This document shows positions 54,021 through 63,839 of a stretch of DNA of 64,000 bases, one piece after another. The stretch lies in the NCBI GenBank assembly GCA_949361645.1, contig OX442415.1, forward strand, positions 9,269,254-9,333,253. The letters are read 5' to 3'. The stretch is from Spongilla lacustris (taxonomy: Eukaryota > Porifera > Demospongiae > Spongillida > Spongillidae). The notes under the pieces were generated by a model that was not told where the DNA came from, ran no database searches, and saw nothing but the letters and a program-made list of their open reading frames with translations. A program made the translations under genes and the position numbers. Position 1 is the stretch's first letter; each line of letters begins with the position of its first letter.

Positions 54021-54870
54021 TATGTTTGTGTACAGGGATGAGACATCGATAGATGCCATTAGGCAATCTTTTGGGAAAGGTGTCTCTTCAATCATTTTAA
54101 TAAAATGAGTGGTAATCCCTTATATATGACGGCAGGCTCTGCATAAGAGGTTGTAGCCATATGTCAACAAACTGTGATAGAAATTCAGTGGCATATTTAA
54201 TGCCACTTACTATTGGACGTATACCCATTGGGTTTTTATGGACTTTAAGCAAGAAATAAATTCTTGATGTCCTCACCCCATTTGGGGGGGTACAAAAGTC
54301 CATCATTTCTTTGTTGATAAGACCCTCATTATAGAGTCTTTTTAGGAATGCATTTAATTTCATGCATACCTCTGGTGTGATGTCTACATTTAATGGTTTG
54401 TAGACTTTAGCATCACTGAGATGCTTAAATCCTGCCACAGCGTAGTCCTCGTGGTTTTGCACCACAATGGTACTACCTTTGTCAGCTTTATTTATGACTA
54501 AGGAATTATCTTCCTTGAGTCTAATGAGGGCTTGTCGCTCCCCATGTGTAAGATTCACACCTCGAACTTGTTCATATTCAAGAGAAGATATATTCTCTCT
54601 CATTATGTTCAGGGTTTCTTCTAGAGTAGAATTTGTCGTTTTGTTGGGTTGATAGCGTGATTTTCGCTTAAACAACCTGCTCCCTGCTTGTTTAGCATTT
54701 CGGAGCTCGTACCTTAGTCTCATTTTTCTGACCAGTTGGTCGAATTCTGAGAGTATCCTTTCCAAAAATATTTTGGAAGGTTTAGGTACAAACGACAAAC
54801 CCCTGTTAAGTAGCTTTATCTCATTACTAGTAAGTGTGTGACTTGATACATTGACAATATTATTTGTCAT
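54021..54870 (-). pseudogene. Penelope-like reverse transcriptase, 5' part, frameshifted and truncated
   Basis: From ATG at 54870: the N-terminal S-S-H-T-L-T-S-N-E-I-K-L-L-N-R-G-L signature, then N-K-A-D-K-G-S-T-I-V-V at about residues 132-142 and Y-F-L-L-K-V-H-K-N-P-M-G-I-R-P-I-V-S at about 206-223, all typical of Penelope-like elements. The frame stops at 54097; homology continues in a neighbouring frame with A-S-I-D-V-S-S-L-Y-T-N-I (palm motif A) to about 54021. Later catalytic motifs and the GIY-YIG endonuclease are missing. In-frame sequence is open upstream of the ATG to about 54976, overlapping the end of the upstream ORF. Confidence 0.7.
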
Positions 54871-54943
54871 ATCACACGATACATTTCGAGTTCTAGAAGC
54901 TAGATACTCTTTTTTGTTCGATAATGCTACAATGTTTCTCTTT

Positions 54944-55504
54944 TTATAGAGTCGAACATGGTGATGCCTCAGTATCCTCTTCCTCGAGAGGTACCTCTTC
55001 CCCGCCTTTGGCCTCTGCCGTTCCCCCGATATGGATGAAACCGGCCTCTGCCTTTGCCTCCTTCGAGGTGAGCAACTCTTTTTTTTCTGTAAGAGTTTTC
55101 AAAGCCTGTAACAGGCTTTGCTCCCCAGAAGGGGCAGGTGGGTTTTTTGGTGGTTGTTCATTGTCTGTTTCTGGAGCCTTGCTTGTGCCCTCCATGGTAT
55201 CCATGGGTACATCAGGCGTGCTCCTTAGGGCTTTTTCAATCTTCCTTTCAAACTTACGTTGACTGATGTCAACGTACGTTTGGATAGAATCCAACACGTT
55301 GGATTCTTTAGCTTCCAATCTCTTTTGAAGCTTTTTCTTTTTGGGCTCATTCAGGGTGGGTTCTTTTATGATTTTATCACCCAGCGTCTGATACAAGGCG
55401 TTAACCTTGGAGCTACAGTCCTTGCTTTCATCCTCATGGTAGATGATAAGCAAGTTCAAGAGGTCATTTGCTGCCCTCTTTTGTATAAGTTTCCACTCTG
55501 CCAT
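54944..55504 (-). CDS. Upstream ORF of the Penelope-like element (186 aa)
   Basis: ATG at 55504. Charged, probably helical N-terminal half (E-P-K-K-K-K-L-Q-K-R-L-E-A-K, likely coiled coil), then a Pro-rich linker (P-P-K-N-P-P-A-P-S) and an acidic C-terminus (E-E-V-P-L-E-E-E-D-T-E). It ends at 54944 just before, and in a different frame from, the reverse transcriptase. By position it is an ORF1-like protein of the same element; no enzymatic motif seen. Confidence 0.5.
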   Translation of the reverse strand: MAEWKLIQKRAANDLLNLLIIYHEDESKDCSSKVNALYQTLGDKIIKEPTLNEPKKKKLQKRLEAKESNVLDSIQTYVDISQRKFERKIEKALRSTPDVPMDTMEGTSKAPETDNEQPPKNPPAPSGEQSLLQALKTLTEKKELLTSKEAKAEAGFIHIGGTAEAKGGEEVPLEEEDTEASPCSTL

Positions 55505-55550
55505 CAGCTCGGGTGGACAGTCCTTTAGGACTAATTGTTGCTCCTTTCGG

Positions 55551-57358
55551 AGTAACGAGTCTTTTTGGCTAGGCTTTAAATAACTTCACCTAACATGAGC
55601 AGCTAACAGTTCTGAGATCAGCCAATTTTTCTGTTGCTTATGCGTCATCGACCATTCAAAGTGTACACCTGTTACATGCTGGTCATTATTGTACTTTGAA
55701 GGCCGGTACATTGAAATCAAGAATCTTGTTTGCTTGTGCAATGTACTACAATAAAATTTTCTAGTAATGAGTCTTTGAAATTCCGGTACCTTTTGGCTGG
55801 GCTTTAAATAACTTCACCTAACATGAGCAGCTAACAGTTCTGAGATCAGCCAATTTTTCTGTTGCTATGCATCATTATACAAAATTAAAAAGAGTGAAGT
55901 ATTTAAAAAGTAAGGGAGGGGTCAGTACACATCCGACGACGAATCCTGACCATCAAACACGTAATCGTGCGCTATGGCGTTCGAAGGGAGTAAACGACTC
56001 TTGTTGTATAGTAGACAATGTCGACGGGGAAGACCAATGAGCTAGGCTTTAAATAACTTCACCTAACATGAGCAGCTAGCAGTTCTGAGATCAGCCAATT
56101 TTTCAGTTGCTTATGCGTCATCGACCATACATAGTGTACACCTGTTACATGCAGGTCATTATTGTACTTTGTAGGCCTGTACATTGAAATCAATAATCTT
56201 GTTTGCTTGTGCATTGTATTACAATATCATTCTCTTGTAACGAGTCTTTGAAATTCCTATACCTTTTGGCTAGGCTTTAGAAAACTTCACCTAACACGAG
56301 CAGCTAACAGTTCTGAGATCAGCCAATTTTTCTGTTGCTATGCATCATTATACAAATTTAAAAGTAGTGAAGTATTTCATTTTAAAAGTAAGGGAGGGGC
56401 CAGTCTGAATCTGTTGACGCATCCTGACCATCAAACACGTAATCGTGCTCAATGGCGTCCTAAGGGAGTAAACGACTCTTGTTGTATAGTAGACAATGTC
56501 GACGGGGAAGACCAGTGAGTCGTAACCTTCTACCCAAGCGTCTCTTCCTGCTGTCATTTTGAAGTTGGGCTTAGATTTGCTGCTTTTCCCCACTGGCTTC
56601 AGATATGCGAGCAGTACCTCGCGGCTATCCGGGTAGATCCGTAACTCTTTGCCAAACATGATGACTGTATGTTCTTTAGTGCGTTTGAGGGCATCATTAT
56701 CTGGATCATCTTTAACCTTCAGTTGATGCTCCTTCTTAAGTTGCAACTAGCTGGTGATGAACTCTGTGTCAATGTATGCAGCAAACATTTTTTGTAAGCA
56801 GCATGTTCTGAACTTGATTTAAGGAAAATGGATGTGTCCTTATTTGTGAGGGGGGGGGGGGGGGGTATGTGCTTTTGAGATGTCATATCAACTGCCACTG
56901 TTTCTTGCCAGTTTTCCTAGGAATAGGATCAGATGAAAATCATGTAGTGTTGTACCCAAACCCAAATATTTGTAACGAGGCTGACATGCATTTGGTTCAC
57001 AGTACGATAATACATGCAGAAAATGATATTCATTTTGCTGAGACTCAAGCTATTACTGACCTGTTTCATGCTGGTCATATTGTACTTTGAAGGCCGGTAC
57101 ATTGAAATCAAGAATCTTGTTTGCTTGTGCAATGTACTACAATATCATTTTCAAGTAGCGATTCTTTGAAATTCCTGTACCTTTTGTCTAGGCTTTAAAT
57201 AACTTCACCTGACATGAGCAGCTAGCAGTTCTGAGATCAGCCAATTTTTCTGTTGCTATGCATCATTATACAAATTTAAAAGAAGCGAAGTATTTCATTA
57301 AGTAAGGGAGGGGCCAGTCCGAGTCTGTCGACGAATCCTGACCATCAAACACGTAACT
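55551..57358. repeat. Continuation of the 0.9-1.1-kb tandem array (rearranged)
   Basis: Contains about two partial units. 55551-56040 breaks off inside the minus-strand frame and jumps at about 56041 to the unit's start (GCTAGGCTTTAAATAACTTC). 56041-57358 is a further copy with its poly-G tract at about 56850. Confidence 0.75.
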
Positions 57359-57480
57359 TTCGCACAGGGACATCATCAGCGCTTCAAGATGTGCGAGGTC
57401 AATATTGATATCATTGCTGATGGACAACATTACTGCAACAAGCCCCTAGGCAGGATTCGAGATATGCATTCCAAATTTTA
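57333..57480 (-). mobile_element. Helitron fragment fused to the array
   Basis: 148 bp matching 63743-63890. The first 23 bp (AATCCTGACCATCAAACACG...) are common to both the array unit and the Helitron, so the switch from one to the other happened inside this shared block. Confidence 0.75.
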
Positions 57481-57767
57481 ACAAGATATAAAAAACATTC
57501 TCTCTGAGAAAGTTGGTGGTATATAGGATTTGAAGGCAATGGTGGTGTAAAAAGGAAGGGAACAAGGGATCAACGATGATACGAAATTTTTTAAACAGTC
57601 CTATATTTAGCACTTTTGTAGTACGTACATATTTCGTTGCTAAATATAGGACTTAAAAAAATTTCGTATCATCGTTGATCCCTTGTTCCCTTCCTTTTTA
57701 CACCACCATTGCCTTCAAATCCTATATACCACCAACTTTCTCAGAGAGAATGTTTTTTATATCTTGT
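57481..57767. mobile_element. Hairpin MITE, copy 3
   Basis: Inverted arms 57481-57612 and 57637-57767 are nearly perfect (ACAAGATATAAAAAACATTC at the tip). Lies 3' of family 1 copy 5, as for copies 1 and 2. Confidence 0.75.
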
Positions 57768-57883
57768 TCCCTTCATTTTTGATGGCCGATATTGCAAAAT
57801 GTCATGCAGAAACGTTTGTCTCGATCGCTGATGAAGTACAGCGTATTTTTAAAATATGTAATACAGAAATAGTAAAACAAAGT

Positions 57884-58320
57884 TTAATTATAAAAATAAG
57901 CATTAGTTATTTTAAATATGTACGGGCGATCTCCACCTCCTCCTCTTCCTTCTCTTCCTCCTCTTCCTCCTCTTCCTTCTCTTCCTCCTCTCCCTCCTCT
58001 TCCACCTCTCCCTCCTCTTCCTCCTCTTCCTCCACTCCCTCCTTCATCAGCTTCTGCAGTCGTTTTCTTTTTCTTTTTCACAGGCTCCTGTTCGGAAATC
58101 ATAATAAAGATACATTGTATGTAAAGCAAATGAGTATATTGCCATTACACTTTCTTCGTCCATTTCGGCGTCCAAAGGCAAAGCGGCAGAGCCTTGGGCT
58201 TCCGCTTCCACTTCCACTTCCTGAATCTGAAAAGAGTATAGTATAATATATTGTTAGCGTATCCCAACTTACAAGTTGAATCGAAGCTTCGTCAAAATCT
58301 TCAGTATACTTAGCAGCCAT
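57884..58320 (-). CDS. Family 1 small gene, copy 5 (three exons, RGG-repeat tail, 109 aa)
   Basis: Proposed exons 58273-58320 (16 codons, M-A-A-K-Y-T-E-D-F-D-E-A), 58149-58226 (26 codons, E/V/A-rich acidic) and 57884-58087 (67 codons plus stop). Introns are 46 and 61 nt with GTAAGT and GTAATG donors and TTTTCAG / CGAACAG acceptors, all phase 0. Exon 3 reads E-P-V-K-K-K-K-K, then E-A-D-E-G-G-S-G-G, about ten R-G-G/R-E-G units and a C-terminal D-R-P-Y-I-F-K-I-T-N-A-Y-F. RGG boxes commonly bind RNA and the Lys run could be a nuclear localisation signal; both are inference. Best-preserved RGG-tailed copy. Confidence 0.6.
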
Positions 58321-58497
58321 CTATCTATACATGGAAATATAAGCTCACTTAATACGAGCTCACACGTTAATGTAGCTCAATACAGCTTCACTGTTTTTTT
58401 GTTGTCAAAGCTTAATTAAGACGGCACTAAATTTATTCATTTTAAATAGCGCATTTGCTTGCAAAATCTTTCCAATCACATTTGTAGTTATAGAATC

Positions 58498-58679
58498 TGA
58501 AGAGGTCCGGTAGGATCACTCATTCAAATCGGCTGTGCAGTACCCGCCAAAATGTGTAGAACACACTGTAAACGTGTATCTCACGTCCCGAAGAGGTCCG
58601 GTAGGATCACTCATTCAAATCGGCTGTGGAGTACCCGCCAAAATGTGTAGAACACACTGTAAACATGTATCTCACGTCA
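58498..58679. repeat. Tandem duplicate of about 90 bp upstream of family 1 copy 5
   Basis: GAAGAGGTCCGGTAGGATCA...CACACTGTAAAC.TGTATCTCACGTC occurs twice in a row (58498-58587 and 58588-58678). Single copies lie at 36752 and, split by the hAT-type element, at 39886/41325. Confidence 0.7.
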
Positions 58680-58799
58680 CTTATGTCTTACATCATGTTA
58701 ATTACGTCACAATGCAACGAACTTGTTGGACAGAGTTTTTATCTTATGCTCGTGAAGAATAAGTGCTTGAATATACAGCAAACCAAAATCATTAATGCA

Positions 58800-59718
58800 T
58801 ATATACCACCATTGAATATCACCAACCTTCTTATAGATAATATTTTGTTCCCTTTTTTTCTTTTGTTTTTACGTTGGGTTGCCTTTTATATTACCAGGCA
58901 CCAGTATGACATTTATGTAACTCAGAAGTGGCTTGTTTCTGTGAGGGTCCATTAGTGGTAGAGTGAAAAGGATCAGTACCAGCTGTGCAGAAGTACCCAC
59001 CAAAATGTTATGCATACCCATGTCCAGCTGTAGCAACACTGAACATGTCACTGCCTAGCAACATCATGTTTCGTGGTTTGTTTCTGACTATAAGGAAGTA
59101 AACAACACCATACATATACACTCCTGGGGTGAACTTCTTTGAGATTTGATTCAATTGCCAATGAGGATAGGTCCCCCATATATGCCTGCTTCTCAGACAT
59201 ATATGTATTATCCACTCAAGGTGGAGGGTATCATGAGGCCCAACCTCACTCATTGTCGCCTATTTTAGGCAAATGAATCTGCTTGGACAATCAGCTGACA
59301 ATATTGCTAGGCAGGCTTATGCACAACACAACACCAGATTTGAGTTAGACGCTAATGTTTATTATCAAGTCTATTGCATTGCACTTATGTCACACATTTG
59401 AATAGTGTGGGCAATGATGGCTGTACTGTGACAGCTCTGCACCACATGTGTATTGACTGTGTTGAAGCAATGACTGATTAATACAAAAGGCACCAACCTC
59501 ACTCTGAGTCAATGTGTGCACCAGACCTTGCCAAGCAAATCACACTGAAATGCACCAACAGCTCAATGTGCAGTCACTGCTTGCACACATACATCGGTCA
59601 TACATGTCACAATGGCACTGCTGTACATAATGCACTTTCTACCACGTGATTGGCACATGGTACACAGTAAGCATGTAACCCATGTGATACACATCATGTG
59701 AGGTAATAATAATTACCC
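58800..59718. other. Helitron 3' flank, no supported gene
   Basis: Short frames only. Palindromic CACATGATGTG and CATGTGA/TCACATG words at 59665-59702 could be the 3' hairpin of the Helitron, but the exact CTRR-type end is not resolved. Confidence 0.25.
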
Positions 59719-62706
59719 TTACAACTGAGATGTTACAACATCAAAATGATTTCCATTTTTCCAGTAAATGTACATTGAATTTCGTTCAATGATTACAGGA
59801 ATGGTTGCATCTATATGACCTGGGTTAGCCATGTAAGACCAACTTTTAGACACAGGATCAAATGAGTATACATTACATGTCAATAAGTGTGACAATGTTA
59901 GCATTTCATTATTGCTTCCATAACTACCCAACTGATCCATCTTCTTGTCACTAATGTATATTTCAATATCATCGCCCACATCAGATTCATCTGATGTGAT
60001 TAGAAGGTGTGATATGTGTCTCATGTGTCTAATGATGCACATTCGCACTTCGTAATGCTGGTCAGGTGACCCAGTTATGATTTGAGAAAAACACCGAAAG
60101 AGACAATTTCCATCTCCACGTGTTCTCAATACTGTAGATAAGTTAGGGCGATTTAAAACAACATTGGGGCCCCCATGCTGGAAATGATTAGCACTATGGA
60201 ATTGAAGGCCCAGTTGTGCACATTTCTCGCGCTGCCACAATTCATCAGTTTGGTAGTATCTGAGATTTGGCCATGATGTTTGTACCTCTGCACGAGGTAC
60301 TCTTACTTCATCACCCAAGGTTAGATCGACAGAACCAAAAGCTGAACCAGGCATGGAATGCTTTGGTGGGCGTCCTCTACGCTTAGTCAATTTCTTACAT
60401 TCTGCCTCAATACTGGGGTGAGACACATTGTCACATGTTAATACACCAGTACCAAAAGCTGGACCAGGCGTGGAATGCTTTGGTGGGCGTCCTCTACGCT
60501 TAGTCAATTTCTTACATTCTGCTTCAATACTGGGGTGAGACACATTGTCACATGTTAATACACCAGTACCAAAAGCTGGACCAGGCGTGGAATGCTTTGG
60601 TGGGCGTCCTCTACGCTTAGTCCATTTCTTACATTCTGCTTCAATACTTGGGTGAGACACATTGTCACATGTTAATACACCAGTACACCTAGGTGTACTC
60701 TTAGGTACACGCACATTGGACACTTCTATACATGGGAGGTCCATTTTGAACAGCTTTCTTAGCCGGTTAACCTCTTCAATACACTCGGTACTGACCTTGA
60801 TACATTTTGAATCAAATGCTAATACGTACAAACCAGCTAGTGTCCTGACCCGTGACATTGCAACATAGGCCATACCTGTCGCAAAGATGTCACTAGATAA
60901 GTCTACTATGGCACAGTCTAACGAGAGACCTTGACACTTGTGGATTGTTACAGCAAATGCCAGTATCAAAGGAAACTGTTTTCTGTACACGTAAAAGCGT
61001 CGCAATATTTGGAATTTGCTACGAATACGTTCAATCTTAAACTGCAAATTAGGAGTGTGATCAAACGTGACCTGAATGTACTCCTTGGTGATTGCAGATA
61101 CTGTACCAAGTGCACCATTCACTAACCCTTGAGTAGTGTCTAGATTGCGTCTTAGCATGACTCTTACACCAACAGCTAGTTTCAACTCCGCCTCCAAACC
61201 CGCAGTCATGTTGCAATCTTTGTTTAACTTCTCCAGTTCAGAGGATGCCCTTTTAGTCCATTTAACTGCAGATGCAGTTTCATCATACTCATCAATACAG
61301 GGTATGCAAGCAACCTCTGAACCCACTTTAGAGAGCATGTCTGTGTTAAACTGGTCACACGACTTTCTTGTTGCAAACAGGCACACAGGAGAAAGTCCTT
61401 GACCTAAAAGTTCTCTGAACTTTTCAGCAGCTGTGCATTTTATAACACGCTTTTGCAACTGATTAATGGTATTTTCAGAAAGGGAATTAACCCTCACCTC
61501 GTTTAACAACTGACCAAATTCAGGGTCGCGTTTTTGTCGCTCATTAATGGTCAGTTCATCATACACTACAGTTTCCTTCCAGATGTTCACTGATGTCATG
61601 CAGCCTAGCCTTGCTGCAATTACTCTATTGCTAATATTCTGAAACACCATTGAACCATTCACAGGAGGAAGCTGCAGTATGTCCCCAACAAGCAGGACAT
61701 TCATTCCCCCAAACCATTGGTCACCCCCAAACAATTCTTCTAGTCTGAGGTGAATATAACTTAAAGTGAGGCTTGAGAGCATGCTCACTTCATCAATAAT
61801 GATTAACTTAACATTCCTAAAGCCATTTCTCATCACCTTTAGTGATTCTTTAGGCAGTGGCCAATAGGTTGATGTTTTCGAATCATGCTCAACTGGCAAT
61901 TGGAATAGCCTGTGAACAGTGACACCATCTATGTTAAATGCAGCCAAGCCAGTGGGTGCAGCCAGTGCACACCTCACAGACTCTTTGTTATCCTTCCACA
62001 GATCATTTACAGTTGCCCGTATGGTATGAATTAGAAAGGACTTTCCTGTGCCACCAACCCCACTTATAAACATGCACAGGGGGCTACAGTTAGTACACGA
62101 ACACACGCCATCTTCGTGGCGTTTCTGGTGTGTAAGATGGTCATTGACATTATTGAAAATACGCAATTGGTCAGAATTAAGCTTTAAAATGCGATCTTCA
62201 ACAGTCTCTGCCCCCGATGTACATTCATTGAGGAGAAATACATCATCCAATGCTGCCTTAGCTTCACCCTGGAAGTACACATCTTCCTCGGCAGCAGGTG
62301 CTGGAGCATCTTGCACCTGCCTTGCTTCATTGATAACTTTCACTGCTGTCTGCGCTTTCAGCAGTGCTTGTAATTTTTCGTGGTGTTCTGAGAGATCAAC
62401 ATTACCACCAATGTGGCGGTTAAATGCAACCTCTGCCGTTTCACCTTCTGCTATTAAATCATTCTCATCATGAAATGGAATAAATAACAGCAACAGAGAA
62501 TAGTAATAGTCCTCTCTCTGGTTTTCGTTAGAGGGGTCGAAAAGTTTGTGATTTGGCAAGTGAGGCTTTTGTAACTTCTGGTATACTCTGGTACCATTGT
62601 CACTCGTCCCACTATACACATACCACTTTATAAAGTCATACAGGCATACACCTGCCAGTGTTTTGGGCCTAGTAGGGTAAAATATATCTACCACACTACC
62701 CTCCAA
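59719..62706 (-). CDS. Helitron-type helicase with triple AT-hook and OTU protease domain (995 aa)
   Basis: PIF1-like helicase motifs in order: G-V-G-G-T-G-K-S (Walker A, about residue 215), I-I-I-D-E-V-S-M-L (Walker B, about 305), L-L-V-G-D-I-L-Q-L-P-P-V, T-I-H-K-C-Q-G-L-S-L and Y-V-A-M-S-R-V-R-T-L-A-G. Then comes a 41-residue unit with K-R-R-G-R-P-P-K-H (AT-hook core) repeated three times (DNA unit 123 bp, about 60340-60680). The C-terminus is an OTU-type cysteine protease: G-D-G-N-C-L-F-R at about 863-870 and N-H-F-D-V-V near the end. It would unwind DNA for rolling-circle transposition. The frame is open upstream of the chosen ATG to the shift near 62805. Confidence 0.85.
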   Translation of the reverse strand: MEGSVVDIFYPTRPKTLAGVCLYDFIKWYVYSGTSDNGTRVYQKLQKPHLPNHKLFDPSNENQREDYYYSLLLLFIPFHDENDLIAEGETAEVAFNRHIGGNVDLSEHHEKLQALLKAQTAVKVINEARQVQDAPAPAAEEDVYFQGEAKAALDDVFLLNECTSGAETVEDRILKLNSDQLRIFNNVNDHLTHQKRHEDGVCSCTNCSPLCMFISGVGGTGKSFLIHTIRATVNDLWKDNKESVRCALAAPTGLAAFNIDGVTVHRLFQLPVEHDSKTSTYWPLPKESLKVMRNGFRNVKLIIIDEVSMLSSLTLSYIHLRLEELFGGDQWFGGMNVLLVGDILQLPPVNGSMVFQNISNRVIAARLGCMTSVNIWKETVVYDELTINERQKRDPEFGQLLNEVRVNSLSENTINQLQKRVIKCTAAEKFRELLGQGLSPVCLFATRKSCDQFNTDMLSKVGSEVACIPCIDEYDETASAVKWTKRASSELEKLNKDCNMTAGLEAELKLAVGVRVMLRRNLDTTQGLVNGALGTVSAITKEYIQVTFDHTPNLQFKIERIRSKFQILRRFYVYRKQFPLILAFAVTIHKCQGLSLDCAIVDLSSDIFATGMAYVAMSRVRTLAGLYVLAFDSKCIKVSTECIEEVNRLRKLFKMDLPCIEVSNVRVPKSTPRCTGVLTCDNVSHPSIEAECKKWTKRRGRPPKHSTPGPAFGTGVLTCDNVSHPSIEAECKKLTKRRGRPPKHSTPGPAFGTGVLTCDNVSHPSIEAECKKLTKRRGRPPKHSMPGSAFGSVDLTLGDEVRVPRAEVQTSWPNLRYYQTDELWQREKCAQLGLQFHSANHFQHGGPNVVLNRPNLSTVLRTRGDGNCLFRCFSQIITGSPDQHYEVRMCIIRHMRHISHLLITSDESDVGDDIEIYISDKKMDQLGSYGSNNEMLTLSHLLTCNVYSFDPVSKSWSYMANPGHIDATIPVIIERNSMYIYWKNGNHFDVVTSQL

Positions 62707-62741
62707 AATATCAGTGGAGCCAGGATTGTTTTTTTCAATCT

Positions 62742-63839
62742 CTACAAGCTGTGCATGACTCTTAAGCCTGCGTTTACGCTTGTCAGCTTGTGGGGCATTG
62801 AAACATCAACCCATTTCACAGTATCTGATTTCTCAGTGAGATGATCACCAAGCAGTAGGTCACTGGCCTCGTAGAGGCCGCACTCTCTGGAACGTAAGGA
62901 CCTGACTCCAAATGACCACAGTTTTGAATAAATACTACTATTAGCATTGACCTCCTGCCACACTTCCTGCATGCCACTTTTCTCAGCCTTGGTTACATAA
63001 CCTGTGACATAGTGAGCTAGAGTCAATGAAGATTCAGCTATAAACTGGATATCCATGTTGGCCCTCCACAGAAGAAGCAACAGTGGATTGTAGTCATTGA
63101 CCCGACACTCGTCAGCCGAGCGTGGCAGATGATAAATCTTCTTCCTGGATTTAAGGCATTCCTCCACTGGGTATAGCACCGCCTTCTCGGTACAGTCACG
63201 TGGAAAGCCAAATCTGCATGTGGTAATGAAACCACTTTTTAGCTTTCGCCTGCGTTTGCAATAGTCTGTACATTTGTGCATCTGGTATTTTGTGACCAAT
63301 GCATGAAGCTCGGGATTGAGAGCTGCATCAGGGATTTTGCAAGTGATACGCTCTTGAATCCATGCTAGAACCTCGTTGGGATCACCCTTACCAATCACGG
63401 GTGCTCCCTGCACCCATAACACTATATGGTAATGCGGTGCTCCACGTAACTGGTATTCTTTCTTCCAAAAGAAGTGCTCAATAACCCCAAGTACTGACCC
63501 TTTCAAGAGAACAGTGTTGAACAGATCGTGAAAATTTTGTGAAAATTTTCTAGACACCGAAATAGGGTCTTCAGTGCAACGCTTATGTGTTGGTACATTA
63601 GGAGGCTGGTCATGATTAACCTTCCTAAGGTATCTAGCAATGTGCTCCGAGTCGTACTCGGCACAGCTCAAAGTAATGAATAGAGTTGGGGAGCCCCATT
63701 CTCTCAACATGCATTTTAGTTCACTACTTCTATGGAACCAGTAATCCTGACCATCAAACACGTAACTTTCGCACAGGGACATCATCAGCGCTTCAAGATG
63801 TGCGAGGTCAATATTGATATCATTGCTGATGGACAACAT
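62742..63839 (-). CDS. Helitron-type Rep (HUH endonuclease) domain
   Basis: Contains L-F-I-T-L-S-C-A-E-Y, the HUH motif in G-A-P-H-Y-H-I-V-L-W (about residues 132-141), a zinc-binding segment H-K-C-T-D-Y-C...T-T-C-R-F-G-F-P-R-D, and A-H-Y-V-T-G-Y-V-T-K (about 274-283) with the two tyrosines used for nicking. This is the Rep half of a Helitron RepHel protein. The ATG at 63839 follows TTGTTGCAG, a possible acceptor, so N-terminal exons may lie beyond 64000. Near the end, a one-base frame difference in the C-run at about 62804 separates it from the helicase frame; its last 18 or so residues are frameshift product. Confidence 0.85.
   Translation of the reverse strand: MLSISNDINIDLAHLEALMMSLCESYVFDGQDYWFHRSSELKCMLREWGSPTLFITLSCAEYDSEHIARYLRKVNHDQPPNVPTHKRCTEDPISVSRKFSQNFHDLFNTVLLKGSVLGVIEHFFWKKEYQLRGAPHYHIVLWVQGAPVIGKGDPNEVLAWIQERITCKIPDAALNPELHALVTKYQMHKCTDYCKRRRKLKSGFITTCRFGFPRDCTEKAVLYPVEECLKSRKKIYHLPRSADECRVNDYNPLLLLLWRANMDIQFIAESSLTLAHYVTGYVTKAEKSGMQEVWQEVNANSSIYSKLWSFGVRSLRSRECGLYEASDLLLGDHLTEKSDTVKWVDVSMPHKLTSVNAGLRVMHSL

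Larger units (their letters stand above)
54017..55550 (-). mobile_element. Truncated Penelope-like retroelement inserted in the tandem array
   Basis: The array sequence resumes at about 55551 (AGTAACGAGTCTTTTTGGC, missing 14 bases of the usual unit), so the element's 5' end lies against the array. The 3' end is truncated after palm motif A. Confidence 0.6.
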
